Shown: in pieces, positions 24,696 to 36,638 of the stretch
Position numbering within the stretch: the first letter of the stretch is position 1
Layout of the letters: every line of letters begins with the position of its first letter
Source: Diogma glabrata
Taxonomy: Eukaryota; Arthropoda; Insecta; Diptera; Cylindrotomidae
Length of the DNA stretch: 64,000 nt
NCBI GenBank assembly: GCA_963693315.1
Contig: OY856186.1
Location: forward strand, 237,692,554-237,756,553
Direction of reading: 5' to 3'
Notes under the pieces: model-generated
The model's input: the letters and a program-made list of their open reading frames with translations, nothing else
Told to the model about the DNA's origin: nothing
Database searches by the model: none
Position numbers and translations under genes: made by a program

Positions 24696-26744
24696 AAAAG
24701 TTGTTTATAAACGTATTACGATTTACATAATTTGTGAAATTTTTTTGCCGCATATTAAAATCAACAGTGGATGAAAACTAGGAAACACATCTAGTACTTG
24801 GGTATGATGTTAAACAAAACGTTATTTGAACAAAACATTAACTGTTGTTGAAGCTTATCATGTAATTTCGATAGTTTGGCGTAATCCTTTTAAGTGAGAT
24901 TAATAATAGACGTACCAAAATAGCCAACGTTTAAAGAAGAAGTTTTTTTACCTCTATCCTCTTCTATAGATAACAAATGCAGCATGAAATGCTACAATCA
25001 GTGTAGACGTCACTCATTCTTCAGGTATATGAAGTATTTTTTTATTCGTATTTTACACATATAACGCTTTTTGTTTCCATCACTTTAAATTTGTCATGGT
25101 CACAAAGTATTCAATATCAATACCTCAATAAGTTGTTTATAAGAGCAGGACTGGCGAGTAGATTTTTATTCTTCGGAGCACAAATGATTTCTCTCCATTT
25201 GGCAACTCTTCAAAGGACAAACTCTAAGACCATTGAAACGGTTAGCAAAGAGAAGTAAACGCTTGTGGTTTACTAAAAAGTGAAAAAGTCAAAGCATAGG
25301 CTGACTCTTTTTGAACCGTACCCCAAATCTTTATTGCATAGCAGACAATTATTTTCTTTTATATCTCTGTAAAAAAACGCCTCCCTTCAACAAAAATGTT
25401 GTTATAATTGGATACATGACTGATCATTAACTTGAATAGACGCAAAAATGACTTCGATATTTGGAAGAATCGACACGAACCGGAAGAGCTTAAATGAAAA
25501 AACAGACGTGAAATGAGAAACGTGGTGCTCACAAAAGCAGTCTGATGAAATATAGACCCTTACAAATAAAGGCATATGTTCAGAAATATTTAAACAGAGT
25601 TTTGAAAAATCGTAAAGAAGCCGAAAGGACTCACAAATAGTGAAGCAAGAAAGCAAGCTAGTCCGAACATTAAAAGAAAAAACGTTATGAGTTCAAAGAG
25701 ATCTGCAATAATGAAGGAGTTGAAAAGCGATCCATTAGAAATATTGGATAACCGTAAGATATTCAATGATATTCACACATTTTCGGAGAAATGATGGACA
25801 GCACTCCTGCAACACCATCTCTTTGCAGCGTTTTTCAAACGATTCCTCAAGATTTAGCTGCAACAAACTAGAAAAACTATATTCCAACTATACTGGATTA
25901 TGGCAACAAGTGTTGAATAGACACGCTCTCTCTTAGGCTATTAACTCCTTTTAGTTTTATAAATATCTAAATTATGACGGGCTCCGACTTGTTATGATAC
26001 AAAGAGTATTATGATACTCTCATAAATTTTATCGTTTGAACAGCTTTTGGCTCAAAGACTTGGTGAAGAATCTTGAAGATCGTATTATCAAAAAACCAGT
26101 GCATCTTAACTTTGTTTACAGAAGATCGATTGGCATATCTAAAATGCCTGTCTTTAAAAAAAGCCACTGGTCAATAAGGCGCGCGTTTATCAAGCGAGAA
26201 TGTCGACAAACGCTTCAAAGCTGGTCTCCGACATTCAAGAAAGTATATTCAAAAAAGAGATCATTCTTGCCTACTATCTTGGCATTAAAGAACGTTTTGA
26301 TACGAACGGCTTTTGAATTACTCATAAAGTAAATGAATCACTCCTTAGTTATATACAGGGCGCGTTGGAATAACGTTGTCTGTCCATTTATACGACGACC
26401 AATATCCCTATTTGACTGATGAAGTTAAGACCAAATATCCACACTCAACAGTTCTCACTCAACAACTCAACAGTTCTGTAGCAGTACAGGTATGTTTTTG
26501 GTGTTAAACGTGGTTTAACTCCGAAAACGATCTACTGGCCATAAAATAACATACAGGACCATTTTTCAAATGGTTCTCTAATGCTGCTGGTTGCAAGCTT
26601 GTTGGAAAACTGTAAACAGTATGCCCATTCATTGCAAGGCATGAAATAATTTTTTTTTTCATATTATGTCAGAAAATTTGTTTCATTATATTCGGGCTTA
26701 GTTTATTTTTAAAATTGTTAGTGAAATTATAATTGCCGAAAAAA
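24696..26744. other. Unassigned region with short plus-strand open stretches
   Basis: The plus strand 25400-26600 is less A+T-rich and encodes broken lysine/arginine-rich peptides, for example the 98-codon stretch 26036-26332 with no family motif I recognise. It could be an old transposon ORF. 25402-25656 on the minus strand is probably only its shadow. Confidence 0.35.
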
Positions 26745-27220
26745 ATTGACGAGAAATAATTCGGCTCGATGGACCATTTATACTTTTTGGTTAGAATTGC
26801 TACTCTTTGTTAATTGTGGATCCAAGAAAATTCAAAAACAAAACATCTGGCGACTATTGACTTTAGAACTAGGATTATTAATGATTGAGATTGATTTTCA
26901 TGAATTGATTTTTGCCTTGTTTACCTAAAAAAATTGACGATGAAGTAATCCGGCTCGATCGACCATTTATATATTTTTGGTTGATTGGTATTTTTGCCTT
27001 GTTTACCATAAAAAATTTACGATGAAATAATCCGGCTCGATGGACCATTTATGTTTTTTTGGTTAGAATTGCTACTCCTTGTTAATTGTAGAGCCAAGAA
27101 AATTCAAAAACGAAACATCTAGCAACTATTGACTTTAGAACGAGGATTATTAAAGTTTGAGATTGATTTTCATGAATTGATTTTTGCTAATTGTTTACCA
27201 TCAAATACCAAAGGAAGGTA
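26745..27220 (-). repeat. Three tandem units each carrying the tRNA-Tyr-like motif
   Basis: Unit A (about 26745-26935) and unit C (about 27013-27210) align over their whole length (shared blocks tggttagaattgctactc, gaaaattcaaaaacaaaaca, ttgattttcatgaattgatt). Unit B (26936-27012) is a shortened version with the middle deleted. Each starts with ccggctcgatggacca (26759-26776, 26948-26965 with one change, 27030-27047), the complement of TGGTCCATCGAGCCGG. The duplication postdates the founding insertion, since A and C are still alike. Confidence 0.8.
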
Positions 27221-29856
27221 AATATAAAACTGCGATTATTTTAAGTCACTTTTATCTGAAATGTGTTATAGTTCAAGAATCAAGATACACAGTTAAAATA
27301 TGCAATGGATTTGACGTCATTTTTTTAATATGAAACACAAAAACAGAGAGATAATTTTTCAAAAGATCTTAGATCTCTTTATTAAAACCCAATCCCCTCC
27401 AGCCGCATGAACGTCATTACGCCACGAAAATGGCCACTCGAAGAACCATGGCCACTTAAGGTGGTGTTGGCTTGAAAGACGAAGCTTTTTTTCCGTGTCT
27501 ACTGTGGCCCTTGTTTTGAGAACTTAACCAATCAATTAGGTATAGAACTAGCGTTTATAGCGTCGGTTTGGTTTTTATGGACATCTCGCTCTCTCACAGG
27601 CTAAAACAAATTTTGTATTTCTATATGATTACCCCGGACTTGTAACCAGTGCGAGAGATTTCTCATGGCCTTCACAGAACCTTTCTTAAGTAAAAAGTCT
27701 ATCTTGCAAAGATCAGGATATTATCAGCCAATCTTGCCAGGAAAATACAGACAGACTTCTACTTTTGTAGTATTACGATGGACCATTTAGCTGTATGTTT
27801 GTCGTTACACTTCACCACTGTAAATCCTGGTTTGCAGTTGATAACTCCAACCCCAACTATGTGAACCCATGCTAAACTTTTCTGCTATCCTAAATTACTA
27901 CCCTTGTCGTTCTCACTGCACCTAACAAGATTGCTTTTTCTCAATTGGATAGGTGATTTTTCTAACCTTCATTGATACTTTATCCTTCGATATTTGAAAC
28001 TCTAATGGCCCTTTATTCTTTTGTTGATGCCTCTTCAAATAATTATTATTTGAGAAATCAAAGGTACCATCCAGTATATGTCCCACTAGGTTTTTGCCTC
28101 AGCTCAACATTCAGTTTTTCAGATAAGTCTCAAGTTAGTAACGTTGGACGTTCATGCTCTTTCTTACCTTTTCATTATCATAGGCTCACAATTTTGGTTC
28201 TGTACGACGTTCTCACTTATGAAAACTCGTGCGTAGAACCGTGAATAGGGTCGTAGACTCTGAAAACCGAGTTTTTCAATTCAACTGTCCATGACTTATG
28301 ATTCAGTGTCTACCGTCTTTGTTTGCTATGAACAATTTGTCTCATAACTCGAACGAGTGAAAGCTTAGCTTACTTGCAACAATATTTATGTAGCAGTTCT
28401 TGTTTTCATTACAGCCGCCAAGTTATCGAAGTTGAGTTTTTGATAAAATTGTTGAGTTTTTTAAAAAACATTTGAATACAAGGCAACAAAAATATGCCAC
28501 TTTTGCAATAAGCAAATATTCGTCTAGTGGTTTAATTATGATTCCACGTACTGATCTCCGCACGAATATACACTTCAGCCAACGTGCTAACGCCCACAGC
28601 ACTTTCCAGCTCCATACATTAATAAAAAAAAATGTAACATATTATGGAATGAACCCGCCCCCAAATCATCGTCGTTTGACCATCTGGTGCACGCTTCTGC
28701 TTTAAAACACTATAATGATAATATTCCGGAACACCTAGTGCAAACAAATGATCTAATAATAATATTCACATAGGTTGGGCCCTTTTAAATTTTTTTCATC
28801 TTGCCTTTCTCGAACCACCGCCATATTGTTTAAAACAGCTAATTTTTTTTGTTTCAGTTATATTATTTTTATTTTAGCAGAAGAAAATATCGTAACAATA
28901 ATTTAACACCATAAACATTTAAAATTTTGGAAAACACAGTTTAAAATTTAAGTTGAACAATTTTTTTGTTACGATCAACATATAATTTTTTTCTTTTACT
29001 TTAATTTTAATATTATAATAAAAACCTGATCGCATCATGAACTTTTATATTTTCAGTTCTGAATCACGACTCAACTAAATTTAAAAAAATATTTTCTATT
29101 TATAATTTTTTATTACTTTAAATAACAGAGAAGGAAGAGTTTGTTGCATATATCTTAACTCGTCATGCATATGATCGCATACAATACAACTATATTTTAT
29201 AACTAAAGCAGTTAACAACAGATTGTCTCATTTTTTTCAAAACATTAAAACATTCTTCTTACCCTTCCATTAATCTGTAAAACATAAACAAAAGTAGGAA
29301 CCACCCGTTTATCAATTGAGAATACAAGCGAAAAGCTGGAAATGTTCATGTATTGTAACAATTAATTTAAAGAAATCTTTGTTTCATTATTCTAACGCTA
29401 TCAATTCTTTTGCTTTGTTTTATGTAAACAAGGATAGGCAAAAAATACGAAACATTGCAAATAAAGTGCAAGTACATATAACAAAAACCATTATAACCTT
29501 GATGTTTTACAGGAAGTCCGAAGAGGAGGTATACCGATTGATAAAAATGTTAATGAAAAATGCGATGAAGTCGTATCATAAATGAAAGATAGAAAAGTGT
29601 GGTGGTTGATTAAGAAATTAGTCTTTTTTGTTAGTGCAGCCGTGGTTGTTTGAACTACAAAGAACTTTTTCCTTTTCTATCACCTTTATTCAGAACTCAA
29701 GGGTTCTTATTAGATGGTAGGTTTTTGTTCATACGATACATTCTTAACATCACGTAATTTTGCGGGCATAACAGGATGACGAAAAAGCACTAATTTTCTT
29801 CTTCCGCTATGAAATAAAAAGAATAAAAATGTAACCGTGAAAAGAAAAAACAAAAT
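27221..29856. other. No recognisable gene
   Basis: 27370-28760 is less A+T-rich than average and has short plus-strand open stretches (27972-28244, 28472-28705) with no motif I can name; it may be an ancient element. 28800-29850 is A+T-rich and empty. Confidence 0.4.
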
Positions 29857-29962
29857 AACAAGTTTTTGTCATCTTAAAATAAATTAATAAAATTATTATT
29901 TATTTATTTATTAATTTTTTTTTTAAGTTTTTGTCATATTAAAATAAATTAATTTTAATTAA
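29857..29962. repeat. Short direct duplication
   Basis: aagtttttgtcatcttaaaa at 29859 recurs as aagtttttgtcatattaaaa at 29925, both followed by taaattaat. The copies are separated by an (attt)-rich spacer. They lie just ahead of the LINE and may be a boundary trace. Confidence 0.5.
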
Positions 29963-30250
29963 TTAATTATAAATTTAAATTTAAATTTAACTTTTAGGTT
30001 TCAATTCATTTTGCTTGTTATATCAGTTTTGGCGTTTTTTGTTGATTGTTTACCTTATATTGTATCAATTTCTATTATGATTTCACAGTTCAATTGTGAT
30101 TTCAGAGTTTAGATTGTCGCTTTGGCAGCTGGAACTTAGACTTAGATTCAAGTTTTCGAGCTGTTGATTTGTCAGTTTGGATTTTGTTTTTATATTGAAT
30201 TCAATTAAGGCTTTTCTTTAAGGTTTAAGGTTTATAAACGTTGAGTTAAA

Positions 30251-30928
30251 ATGTCTGAATTATCAATCAATTTTACAAACATAAGAGGTTTGAACATCAA
30301 TCTCAACTCGGTCCACCAATATCTTGAACGTTACCATCCTGATACTCTTTTTTTAACAGAAACGATTATCAGTGGGAGAGCCGTAACATTAGATAAGAGT
30401 AAATATATTTGTCCTAATTATGATCTAGAATCTTCATTCTATAACAAACATGGTGTTTGCGCTTATGTTCGAAATTCTATTCCATATGTGAGGATTAAAA
30501 AACTTGAATTAAACACTAAACACAACAATATGGTATCTTTAAAAATTTGTTGCCCTAATCCAACTTTGTTTGTTTTTGGACTGTATCGTTCTCCTAATTC
30601 ACCTGAGAACATTAATTTATTTCATGATCTGTCTGAAAAGGTAGATAGGTTAGCTCAGTATCCTGATGCTAAGTTTATTCTTCTAGGGAACTTTAATGTT
30701 CATAATAAAGGATGGCTGATCTCTACTGATGAGATAGCTAAACAAGCTGAGCTCTTTGCTCTTTATCATAATTTCACTCAGATAATAAACCAGCCTACCA
30801 GAGTTCCTGACATTCCTGGACAAAGTAGCAACTTACTTGACTTATTTTTGACAAATGATCCATGCTTAGTACAATTTAAAATATCAGAACCTTTAGGTGG
30901 GTCGGATCATAATTTGATCTCCGCTTAA
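30251..30928 (+). pseudogene. LINE endonuclease domain (APE-like)
   Basis: Starts at ATG 30251 with INFTNIRGLNINLNSVHQY, the N-terminal N-x-RG block of LINE endonucleases, followed by the LFLTET motif with its metal-binding glutamate. Then come VFGLYRSPNSP (the YRPP-like motif), FILLGNFNVHNKGW and LGGSDHNLIS. The last holds the catalytic SDH. In the GDFN motif the aspartate is replaced by asparagine (GNFN), which should harm activity. The frame ends at TAA 30926-30928 right after the SDH block, where the ORF should run on into the linker and RT. This is therefore a truncated product rather than a separate protein. Confidence 0.85.
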
Positions 30929-31459
30929 TTAAATATACAAATTTCTAAACAATTTAAAACGAATCCTCGTCTTGTTTGGCGGCTTGGCGGATTGGCAAGG
31001 ACTTAAAATCTTCTTCAAACGATTTCCTTGGAAACATAGTTGTCTTACTGGCCAAGATCCAAACATTGCTGCTATTAATTTTTCTGAAATTATAGGTGAA
31101 GGCATGCGTAGATTTATTCCTATTAAATTGATCATTCCGAAGGTTGATCTATGGTTTTCGAGTAAATGCAAAAAAGCAATTAAAGCTAAAAAAAAAAGGT
31201 TTTTCAAAAGTTTTTCCAAAACAAAACTGATGAAAACCTTAGAGAGTATCGACAAGAGAGGAATTTATGTAGGAAACTAAAAGATGGAGAGAAAAATCTA
31301 TTTAATTTGAAAAAAGCTTCTAAATTTGCTGAGCGCCTAACTGGATCGCGTAACTTGCTTAAAGCCGCTAAGACTATCTAAGGCAATTTCTGTAAATCTT
31401 CTCTTCCTCCTCTTATTGATAGAGATATACCTATTATTGACCCAAAAGAAAAGGCTAAT
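30929..31459 (+). pseudogene. LINE endonuclease-RT linker, frameshifted
   Basis: Continues the LINE ORF in two frames. 30972-31215 reads FFKRFPWKHSCLTGQ then IPIKLIIPKVDLWFSSKCKK in the +1 frame. From about 31220 the original frame resumes with NKTDENLREYRQERNLCRK and AERLTGSRNLLKAAK, until a TAA near 31379. The minus-strand sister copy encodes the same IVPKADLW and KTDENLRLYR blocks, confirming that this is element coding sequence. An eight-A run near 31190 is the probable site of one slip. Confidence 0.8.
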
Positions 31460-33103
31460 TTGCTAGGACATATTTTTTCTATAAATTCTACCTTAGTCAA
31501 ACCCAATTTCCAACCTAGATCTATTCCTAAAGCATCGCTCAAAATAAAGCGAATAATTTTTCGTAAAAACATTATTCGAAAAATGCTTTTACAAATTAAA
31601 ACCAACAAGGCATCTGGACCTGATAATATTCCTCCAATTATACTTAAAACGTTTGTTAGGGAGCTAGCACCTATCCTCACTAAAATATTTTATTTATCTT
31701 ATAAGAAAGGGATTTTTCCTGTAATATGGAAAATCGCTAGTGTACAGCCAGTTGCAAAAAAGGGTAGTAAAGCTGACCCATCCAACTACAGACCCATTTC
31801 AATTTTGTCAGTAGTGTCTAAAGTTTTTGAGAAATATATGAATTTTAATTTAATGAGCTTCTTAGAGTTTTCCAAATTACTTAATGAAAGACAATACGGC
31901 TTCCGAAAAGGAAGAGCAACAGGAGATTTGCTTTCGTTTGTTACTCATCTTTGGAACAAATCCCTTGAAAACTTTGGTGAGACTTTATGTGTTGCTCTTG
32001 ATATTTCCAAAGCATTTGACAAAGTTTGGCACAAAAATCTTATATGCAAGTTGAGATGTTATGGTTTAGATGAGCCACTAATTTCCTGGATGCAAAGCTT
32101 TATATCTGAGCGAAAATTTCGAGTCAATGTTGACGGTATATCATCGGATGTATTTTCGACTAATGCGGGAGTTCTTCAAGGTTCCGCTTTGTCCCCTACT
32201 CTTTTTCTTGTCTATATTAATGACTTGTTGGTTTCAACAATTAATCCTATCCATAGTTTTGCTGATGATAGCACTCTTCATGCATCTCATGTTGCACCTA
32301 GATCGTATTCACCTTTAGCGGTTAATAACTGTAGATCAAATTTGATAGATTCATTAAACCTTGATCTTAAGACTATCTTTGATTGGGGTGTTACTAACAG
32401 TGTTGAATTCAATACGTCCAAAACACAAGTTTGCCAATTTTCAAGATTATCAACACCTAACCCTTTTCCATTGAAGTTTGATTCCAACGTTTTGATAGAG
32501 AAAGAGTCCGTGAAACTTCTAGGAGTTGAGGTTGAAAATAATATGAAATGGAATTCTCATATTTTTACCCTAGCAAAAAGCGCTGTTCAAAAATTGGGGT
32601 TTTTTGGACGATGTCGTAAGTTTTTCAGTAGCGAGCAGCTTCTTTTAATATACAAATCTTTTATACGTCCCTGCATGGAATATTGTTCTCACATATGGGG
32701 TGGAGCATACTTATGTAGTTTGAAGTGTCTTGATTCTGAACAGCGGAGAGCAGTTAAATTGATTGGTAATTCAAATCTTACTAATGACCTTGATTCCTTG
32801 CAGCATAGAAGAAATTTTGCTGATTTGACGATTTTCTATAAATATGTCATGAATGAACGGGTTTCTGAAGAGATCAAATCGATCTTACCTAAGTCTGCAA
32901 ACCTATCGCGTCATACCAGAGCATGGGTAGCGGCCCATCCTTTTACGCTTCAAGTAATTAGATGTAGAACTGTAACCTTCCAGCGCGACTTTTTCAACAG
33001 AGTCATTCATCTCTGGAATTCATTACCTTCGTGGGTTTTCCCTGACAACTTTAACCCTCAAAAGTTCAAAGTCGGCGTTCATAAATTTCTAAAAGAAACC
33101 TAA
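31460..33103 (+). CDS. LINE reverse transcriptase, C-terminal part of the element ORF
   Basis: 547 open codons. The listed start is a TTG, not a true initiator; the frame is the 3' part of the element's ORF. RT motifs appear in order: NKASGPDNIPP (about residue 49), SNYRPISILSVVSKVFEK (about 107), QYGFRKGRAT (about 145), the palm motif A ALDISKAFDKVWH (about 177), GVLQGSALSPTLFLVYINDL (about 236) and the catalytic FADDS (residue 267). After it come LLGVEVENNMKW and CMEYCSHIWGG, and at the C terminus FFNRVIHLWNSLPSWVFPDN, typical of Jockey/CR1-like ORF2 ends. All the catalytic aspartates are present. Activity would still require the broken upstream half. Confidence 0.93.
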   Translation: MLGHIFSINSTLVKPNFQPRSIPKASLKIKRIIFRKNIIRKMLLQIKTNKASGPDNIPPIILKTFVRELAPILTKIFYLSYKKGIFPVIWKIASVQPVAKKGSKADPSNYRPISILSVVSKVFEKYMNFNLMSFLEFSKLLNERQYGFRKGRATGDLLSFVTHLWNKSLENFGETLCVALDISKAFDKVWHKNLICKLRCYGLDEPLISWMQSFISERKFRVNVDGISSDVFSTNAGVLQGSALSPTLFLVYINDLLVSTINPIHSFADDSTLHASHVAPRSYSPLAVNNCRSNLIDSLNLDLKTIFDWGVTNSVEFNTSKTQVCQFSRLSTPNPFPLKFDSNVLIEKESVKLLGVEVENNMKWNSHIFTLAKSAVQKLGFFGRCRKFFSSEQLLLIYKSFIRPCMEYCSHIWGGAYLCSLKCLDSEQRRAVKLIGNSNLTNDLDSLQHRRNFADLTIFYKYVMNERVSEEIKSILPKSANLSRHTRAWVAAHPFTLQVIRCRTVTFQRDFFNRVIHLWNSLPSWVFPDNFNPQKFKVGVHKFLKET

Positions 33104-33758
33104 TTCTCAATTGACTATAATCCCTAGTTGGCGTGGTATCTTCGGATATTCAGAGACGTTAATGTATAATTAATTATATTAACACTAAACATGCCTAACT
33201 TCCAATAAAAAGAAAAAAAAACGAGTTGCGAGGAAGACCGATTTTTTTTCAAAATATCATCAGATATAAACATTTTAGCCAAAATGTGAACAAGACCAAT
33301 TAAAATTTAATTCTACCAATTTAATTTTCTACAAAAACGATTATACGATTTTTTTTTAATCTGCAAATTCATGACTTGCGACTGCAACTTCGATGATTTT
33401 GCGGCACGTGTTCTTTTCATTTAAAAAAAATATTTCACCAAACAGAATTCTTTTATGGGGCATTTGAGAAGGTTATGTATAAAACGACCAGTCTAGAATA
33501 CATAAACAGCCAGAAAGCTGAATATCTAACAAATCACAATTTAAAATTCAGCCTGAGGGCCAATATCAGTAACAAGTCGTTTTAATTCACTAAAGTGCAA
33601 GCAAAAGTCAATTACTATGACGTTTTAATGCACTAAAGACCATTTACAACAATGATTTTTATTCAAAAGAGTATGCATTGATTGTGTCTGAGAATTGATT
33701 GGTTTTTATACCTATAATGATGTGCTTTTGAACATGGCTTGATAGTCACTTGGATGTA
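33104..33758. other. LINE 3' UTR and spacer
   Basis: 33104-33215 is the LINE 3' UTR, shared with the minus-strand copy at about 2850-2960. The rest is non-coding, with a repeated ttttaatkcactaaag word at about 33581 and 33625. Confidence 0.55.
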
Positions 33759-34228
33759 TAGTAGAATTTTGTTTGCCAGCGAACACGAAATTTGTTTGTT
33801 ATGCGCATATTGTTTGCACATGCGCATATTGTTTGCACATTCAGTATCTCGATTAAAATATTAAAAATAACTATTGGGGTCCCATTGAAATGGACAAAAA
33901 AAACGCATTAAATTTATAAATTACTATTGAAATTCAACCAATTATAATAAAACACCAAAAACTAGTAGAAATATTAATGATTTTGTAAGCAATGTAACAA
34001 AGTTTAGATAATTAAAAATAATTATAATAAAAATAACGACGCCTATGGAAACAAATATCACAACAAACAAATGGTACGAACTAGAAGTAGAAATTTAACT
34101 AATATAATTGTTTTGAAAACAAGTTTATCCCAAAGAAAATAATACATCTCTGTTTTACTTTTTGTCTCATATTTTATCTCTTGCTGCGTCCTATCTGTCA
34201 AAAATTCGCTGGCAAAAAAATTCTACTA
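33759..34228. mobile_element. 470-bp MITE with TA target sites (Tc1/mariner type)
   Basis: The left end TAGTAGAATTTTGTTTGCCA and the reverse of the right end TAGTAGAATTTTTTTGCCA form inverted repeats that continue through GCGAA, about 25 bp in all. Each end is flanked by TA (33757-33758 and 34229-34230), as in Tc1/mariner insertions. There is no coding capacity. Inside is a direct duplication of gcgcatattgtttgcacat (about 33803 and 33823). Confidence 0.8.
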
Positions 34229-34549
34229 TACTAAGGACTCTTTTATCGTTTTAGACTCTACAACTAAAGACAATCAGTCTTCAGTCAGTCAATTTTAAGA
34301 AAAAAAACTTCAACCAATATTTCTTGAGATTACGTACAGCTGAGTTCATCGTTATGAAAGTAATATAGTGATAGTCAATAAAAATATTAATTCAAAAAAT
34401 GTTTATCATTTGAATAATGTAATTTCAAAATATGGAGGGGCTGAAATCTCACAGCTCTGAGATATCAAGACTTCGGTCTGGGTTAAGAATTTTGATATAG
34501 TTTTCGACAAAAAACTTTTATGAGGACATGGTTTTTAGTTTTGGGCAGC

Positions 34550-34995
34550 GATTATTACAAAATCACAAATTTATATTTCTTTCAAAATTCCTAAAACATT
34601 GTAAAAATTAAGTAAAATCAAACTTTTTTCGAAATTCCAAAAATATTCCAAAAATTATTACAAAATCAAATATTAAACTTTTTCTAAATTCCAATAATAT
34701 TCCAAAAATTCTTAAAAATTCAAACTTTTCCAAAATTCTAAAAATATTGCAAAAATCATTACAAAATCAAAAATTGAAACTTTTTTCAAAATTCCAAAAA
34801 TTATAATAAAATCAAAAATTTAAAATTTTTCAAAATTCTAAAAATATTCCAAAAATTCTTACAAAATCAAAAATTAAAACTTTTGCCGAAATTCTAAAAA
34901 TATTGCATAAATTATTACAAAATCACAAATACAAACTTTTTTCAAAATTCCAAAAATATTTCAAAAACTACAACAAATTCAAAAATTTCCATGTC
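34550..34995. repeat. Minisatellite, unit about 55-60 bp, roughly eight copies
   Basis: Repeated text of the form ttacaaaatcaaaaattnaa acttttttcaaaattcc aaaaatattccaaaaa, with each unit carrying point changes and small deletions. Confidence 0.85.
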
Positions 34996-35040
34996 CAATT
35001 TCATTTTCAATTACATTTACGTCATAAAAACAGCTACATT

Positions 35041-35430
35041 TTTTTCCCAAAAAATTGGCTAAAAAATAAATGAAATCATTTTTTGACACACTTGACATTA
35101 TTTTTTGACATAAGTTTAATGCCATAATACGTAATGCCATAATTCTCTATAATAATAATAAAATATCATGTCATACAAATTATTAATTGTTCCGAAAAAT
35201 TGGGTAAAAAAGTAGATAAAAATCTTTCGTTTGACACACTTGACAACATTTTTTTGACAAACTTATAATGCAATAATCTAGATTTTGGTCTCACATACCA
35301 ATCCCTACCATCAAGATTTCTCCAAATTCAATGTTCCTACTCGTAATCACTTAAAATGAACGTTTTTAAAGCAAAAATATGCAAATTTTCTTGTTTTGAC
35401 ACACTTGACGATTTTTTTGACATACTTCCG
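35041..35430. repeat. Three degenerate tandem units of about 150-170 bp
   Basis: The words tttgacacacttgac followed by ttttttgaca recur at about 35090, 35235 and 35395. The first two are preceded by aaaattggntaaaaaa. The units are more diverged than the adjoining minisatellite. Confidence 0.65.
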
Positions 35431-35730
35431 GTACAGTTATCGAACACATCGTGTTCGAACACACCTTTCGGCTCTTCCCATTGAGTAAACCTATTTTTAG
35501 AAAAAAAATTTTTTGAAATCCGTCCAGCGGTTTTCTAGATTTCGTAGGTTATGATGAACGGCCGGACGGAAGGCCGGACGGCCGACAGACAGACATACAT
35601 TTTTTTTTGCATTTTTAGAATCAGTAGGTCCTAAAACGTCGAGAAATGCCAAAAAAAGTGGGGGTAAGAATTTCACTTTGAGCTCATGAATGTAATACTT
35701 AGGTCTTTCAGACCGAAGTAATTCTTACAA

Positions 35731-36638
35731 TTACAATTATGCAAATATTTTTTAAACATTTTGTAATTTTAATAAATTTTATGTGATAAATTAACAATAT
35801 TTTTGTTAAATTTATGGATATAAAAAAATGCTGTTTCTTGTAGAAATTCTAAAAAATTCATAATAATAAATTTATCTAGAATTTAGTTCTAATTTCCCCT
35901 TTATATTTCCCTTAATGTTTTATAAATAGTAAGTAATCTACCAAGAAATTTATTGGATTAATTGAGGTATGAATCCTGTTGATCACCTTAATTTCTGTTT
36001 AGATCATAACGTATTTAAATTTATGAAAAACTACAGGCAAATCTGCAAAAAATTATGTTGTAATTTGTGCGAAGGTCAGGCAGCTCTATAATAAAATTCA
36101 AACATTTGTATAATTAACATAACAAAAACTTATAAGTTCAAAAAAAGAATCTATCTCCTTATAATATCCTATAATTTCTTTACGTAAATTTTTTTTCAAA
36201 ATCTTCTAGAATTCAAAAAATATGTTAAATATAAATAGTAAATTTATGGGTGATGTCATTTCTTATTAGAAATCTTGATTTGTTTAAACAAAACAACAAC
36301 CAATGAGAAGACAAGAAATTTATATAAGAATAAAAAAAATTCCAAATATTATTAACAAAAACTTGTTTCTTTAAGAAAAATAAATAGCCAGAAAACAGGA
36401 CACGTGTTTTGTTTTTAATAATATTCAGTGAAAATAATAAGAAAAATAAGATAACAACAACAAAACTCGAAGATAAACTAAGAATTTTTTGGTTTTCTTA
36501 TGTAAGTTTTTTTTTTAAATATATTTTAATGAATAGAAATAGAAATAAGCTTTTATTTTATTTTTTTTAATATCTTCTTGCATTCCTTTAAAGATTGTGT
36601 TGATGTGTTGATGTCGTTGAATTTTCGTTATTTATATT
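35731..36638. other. A+T-rich spacer
   Basis: No frames and no paired repeats recognised. Confidence 0.5.

Larger units (their letters stand above)
30030..33215 (+). mobile_element. Near-full-length Jockey-superfamily LINE
   Basis: Non-LTR retrotransposon with an apurinic-type endonuclease followed by reverse transcriptase and ending in a short A-rich tail (aataaaaagaaaaaaaaa at about 33205). The endonuclease and RT blocks share one frame, so they were one ORF of about 950 codons. That ORF is now cut by a stop at 30926-30928, a stop near 31379 and two compensating frameshifts between. No separate gag-type ORF1 is seen upstream, only about 200 bp of plausible 5' UTR. The RT has FADD rather than YADD, as in Jockey, CR1 and Daphne-like clades; I cannot assign the clade exactly. 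A 5'-truncated sister copy is at 2838-7890. Confidence 0.9.
34430..35730. repeat. Composite repeat with matching ends and internal minisatellites
   Basis: acttcggtctg near 34470 reappears inverted near 35709 (cagaccgaagt). The right copy sits in a hairpin (acttaggtctttcagaccga). Between them are two minisatellites, a GC-richer island with tandem gacggccggacgg and cagacagacatac (35555-35600), and cctaaaacgtcgagaaatg (35631). It looks like one dispersed element of about 1.25 kb. No target duplication was found and I cannot assign a superfamily. Confidence 0.5.

Noticed and set aside
26036..26332. 98-codon basic open stretch as a host gene
   Set aside because: No recognisable family and surrounded by broken frames; left unassigned.
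34430..35730. Helitron
   Set aside because: There is an end hairpin but no CTRR 3' end and no TC start; superfamily left open.
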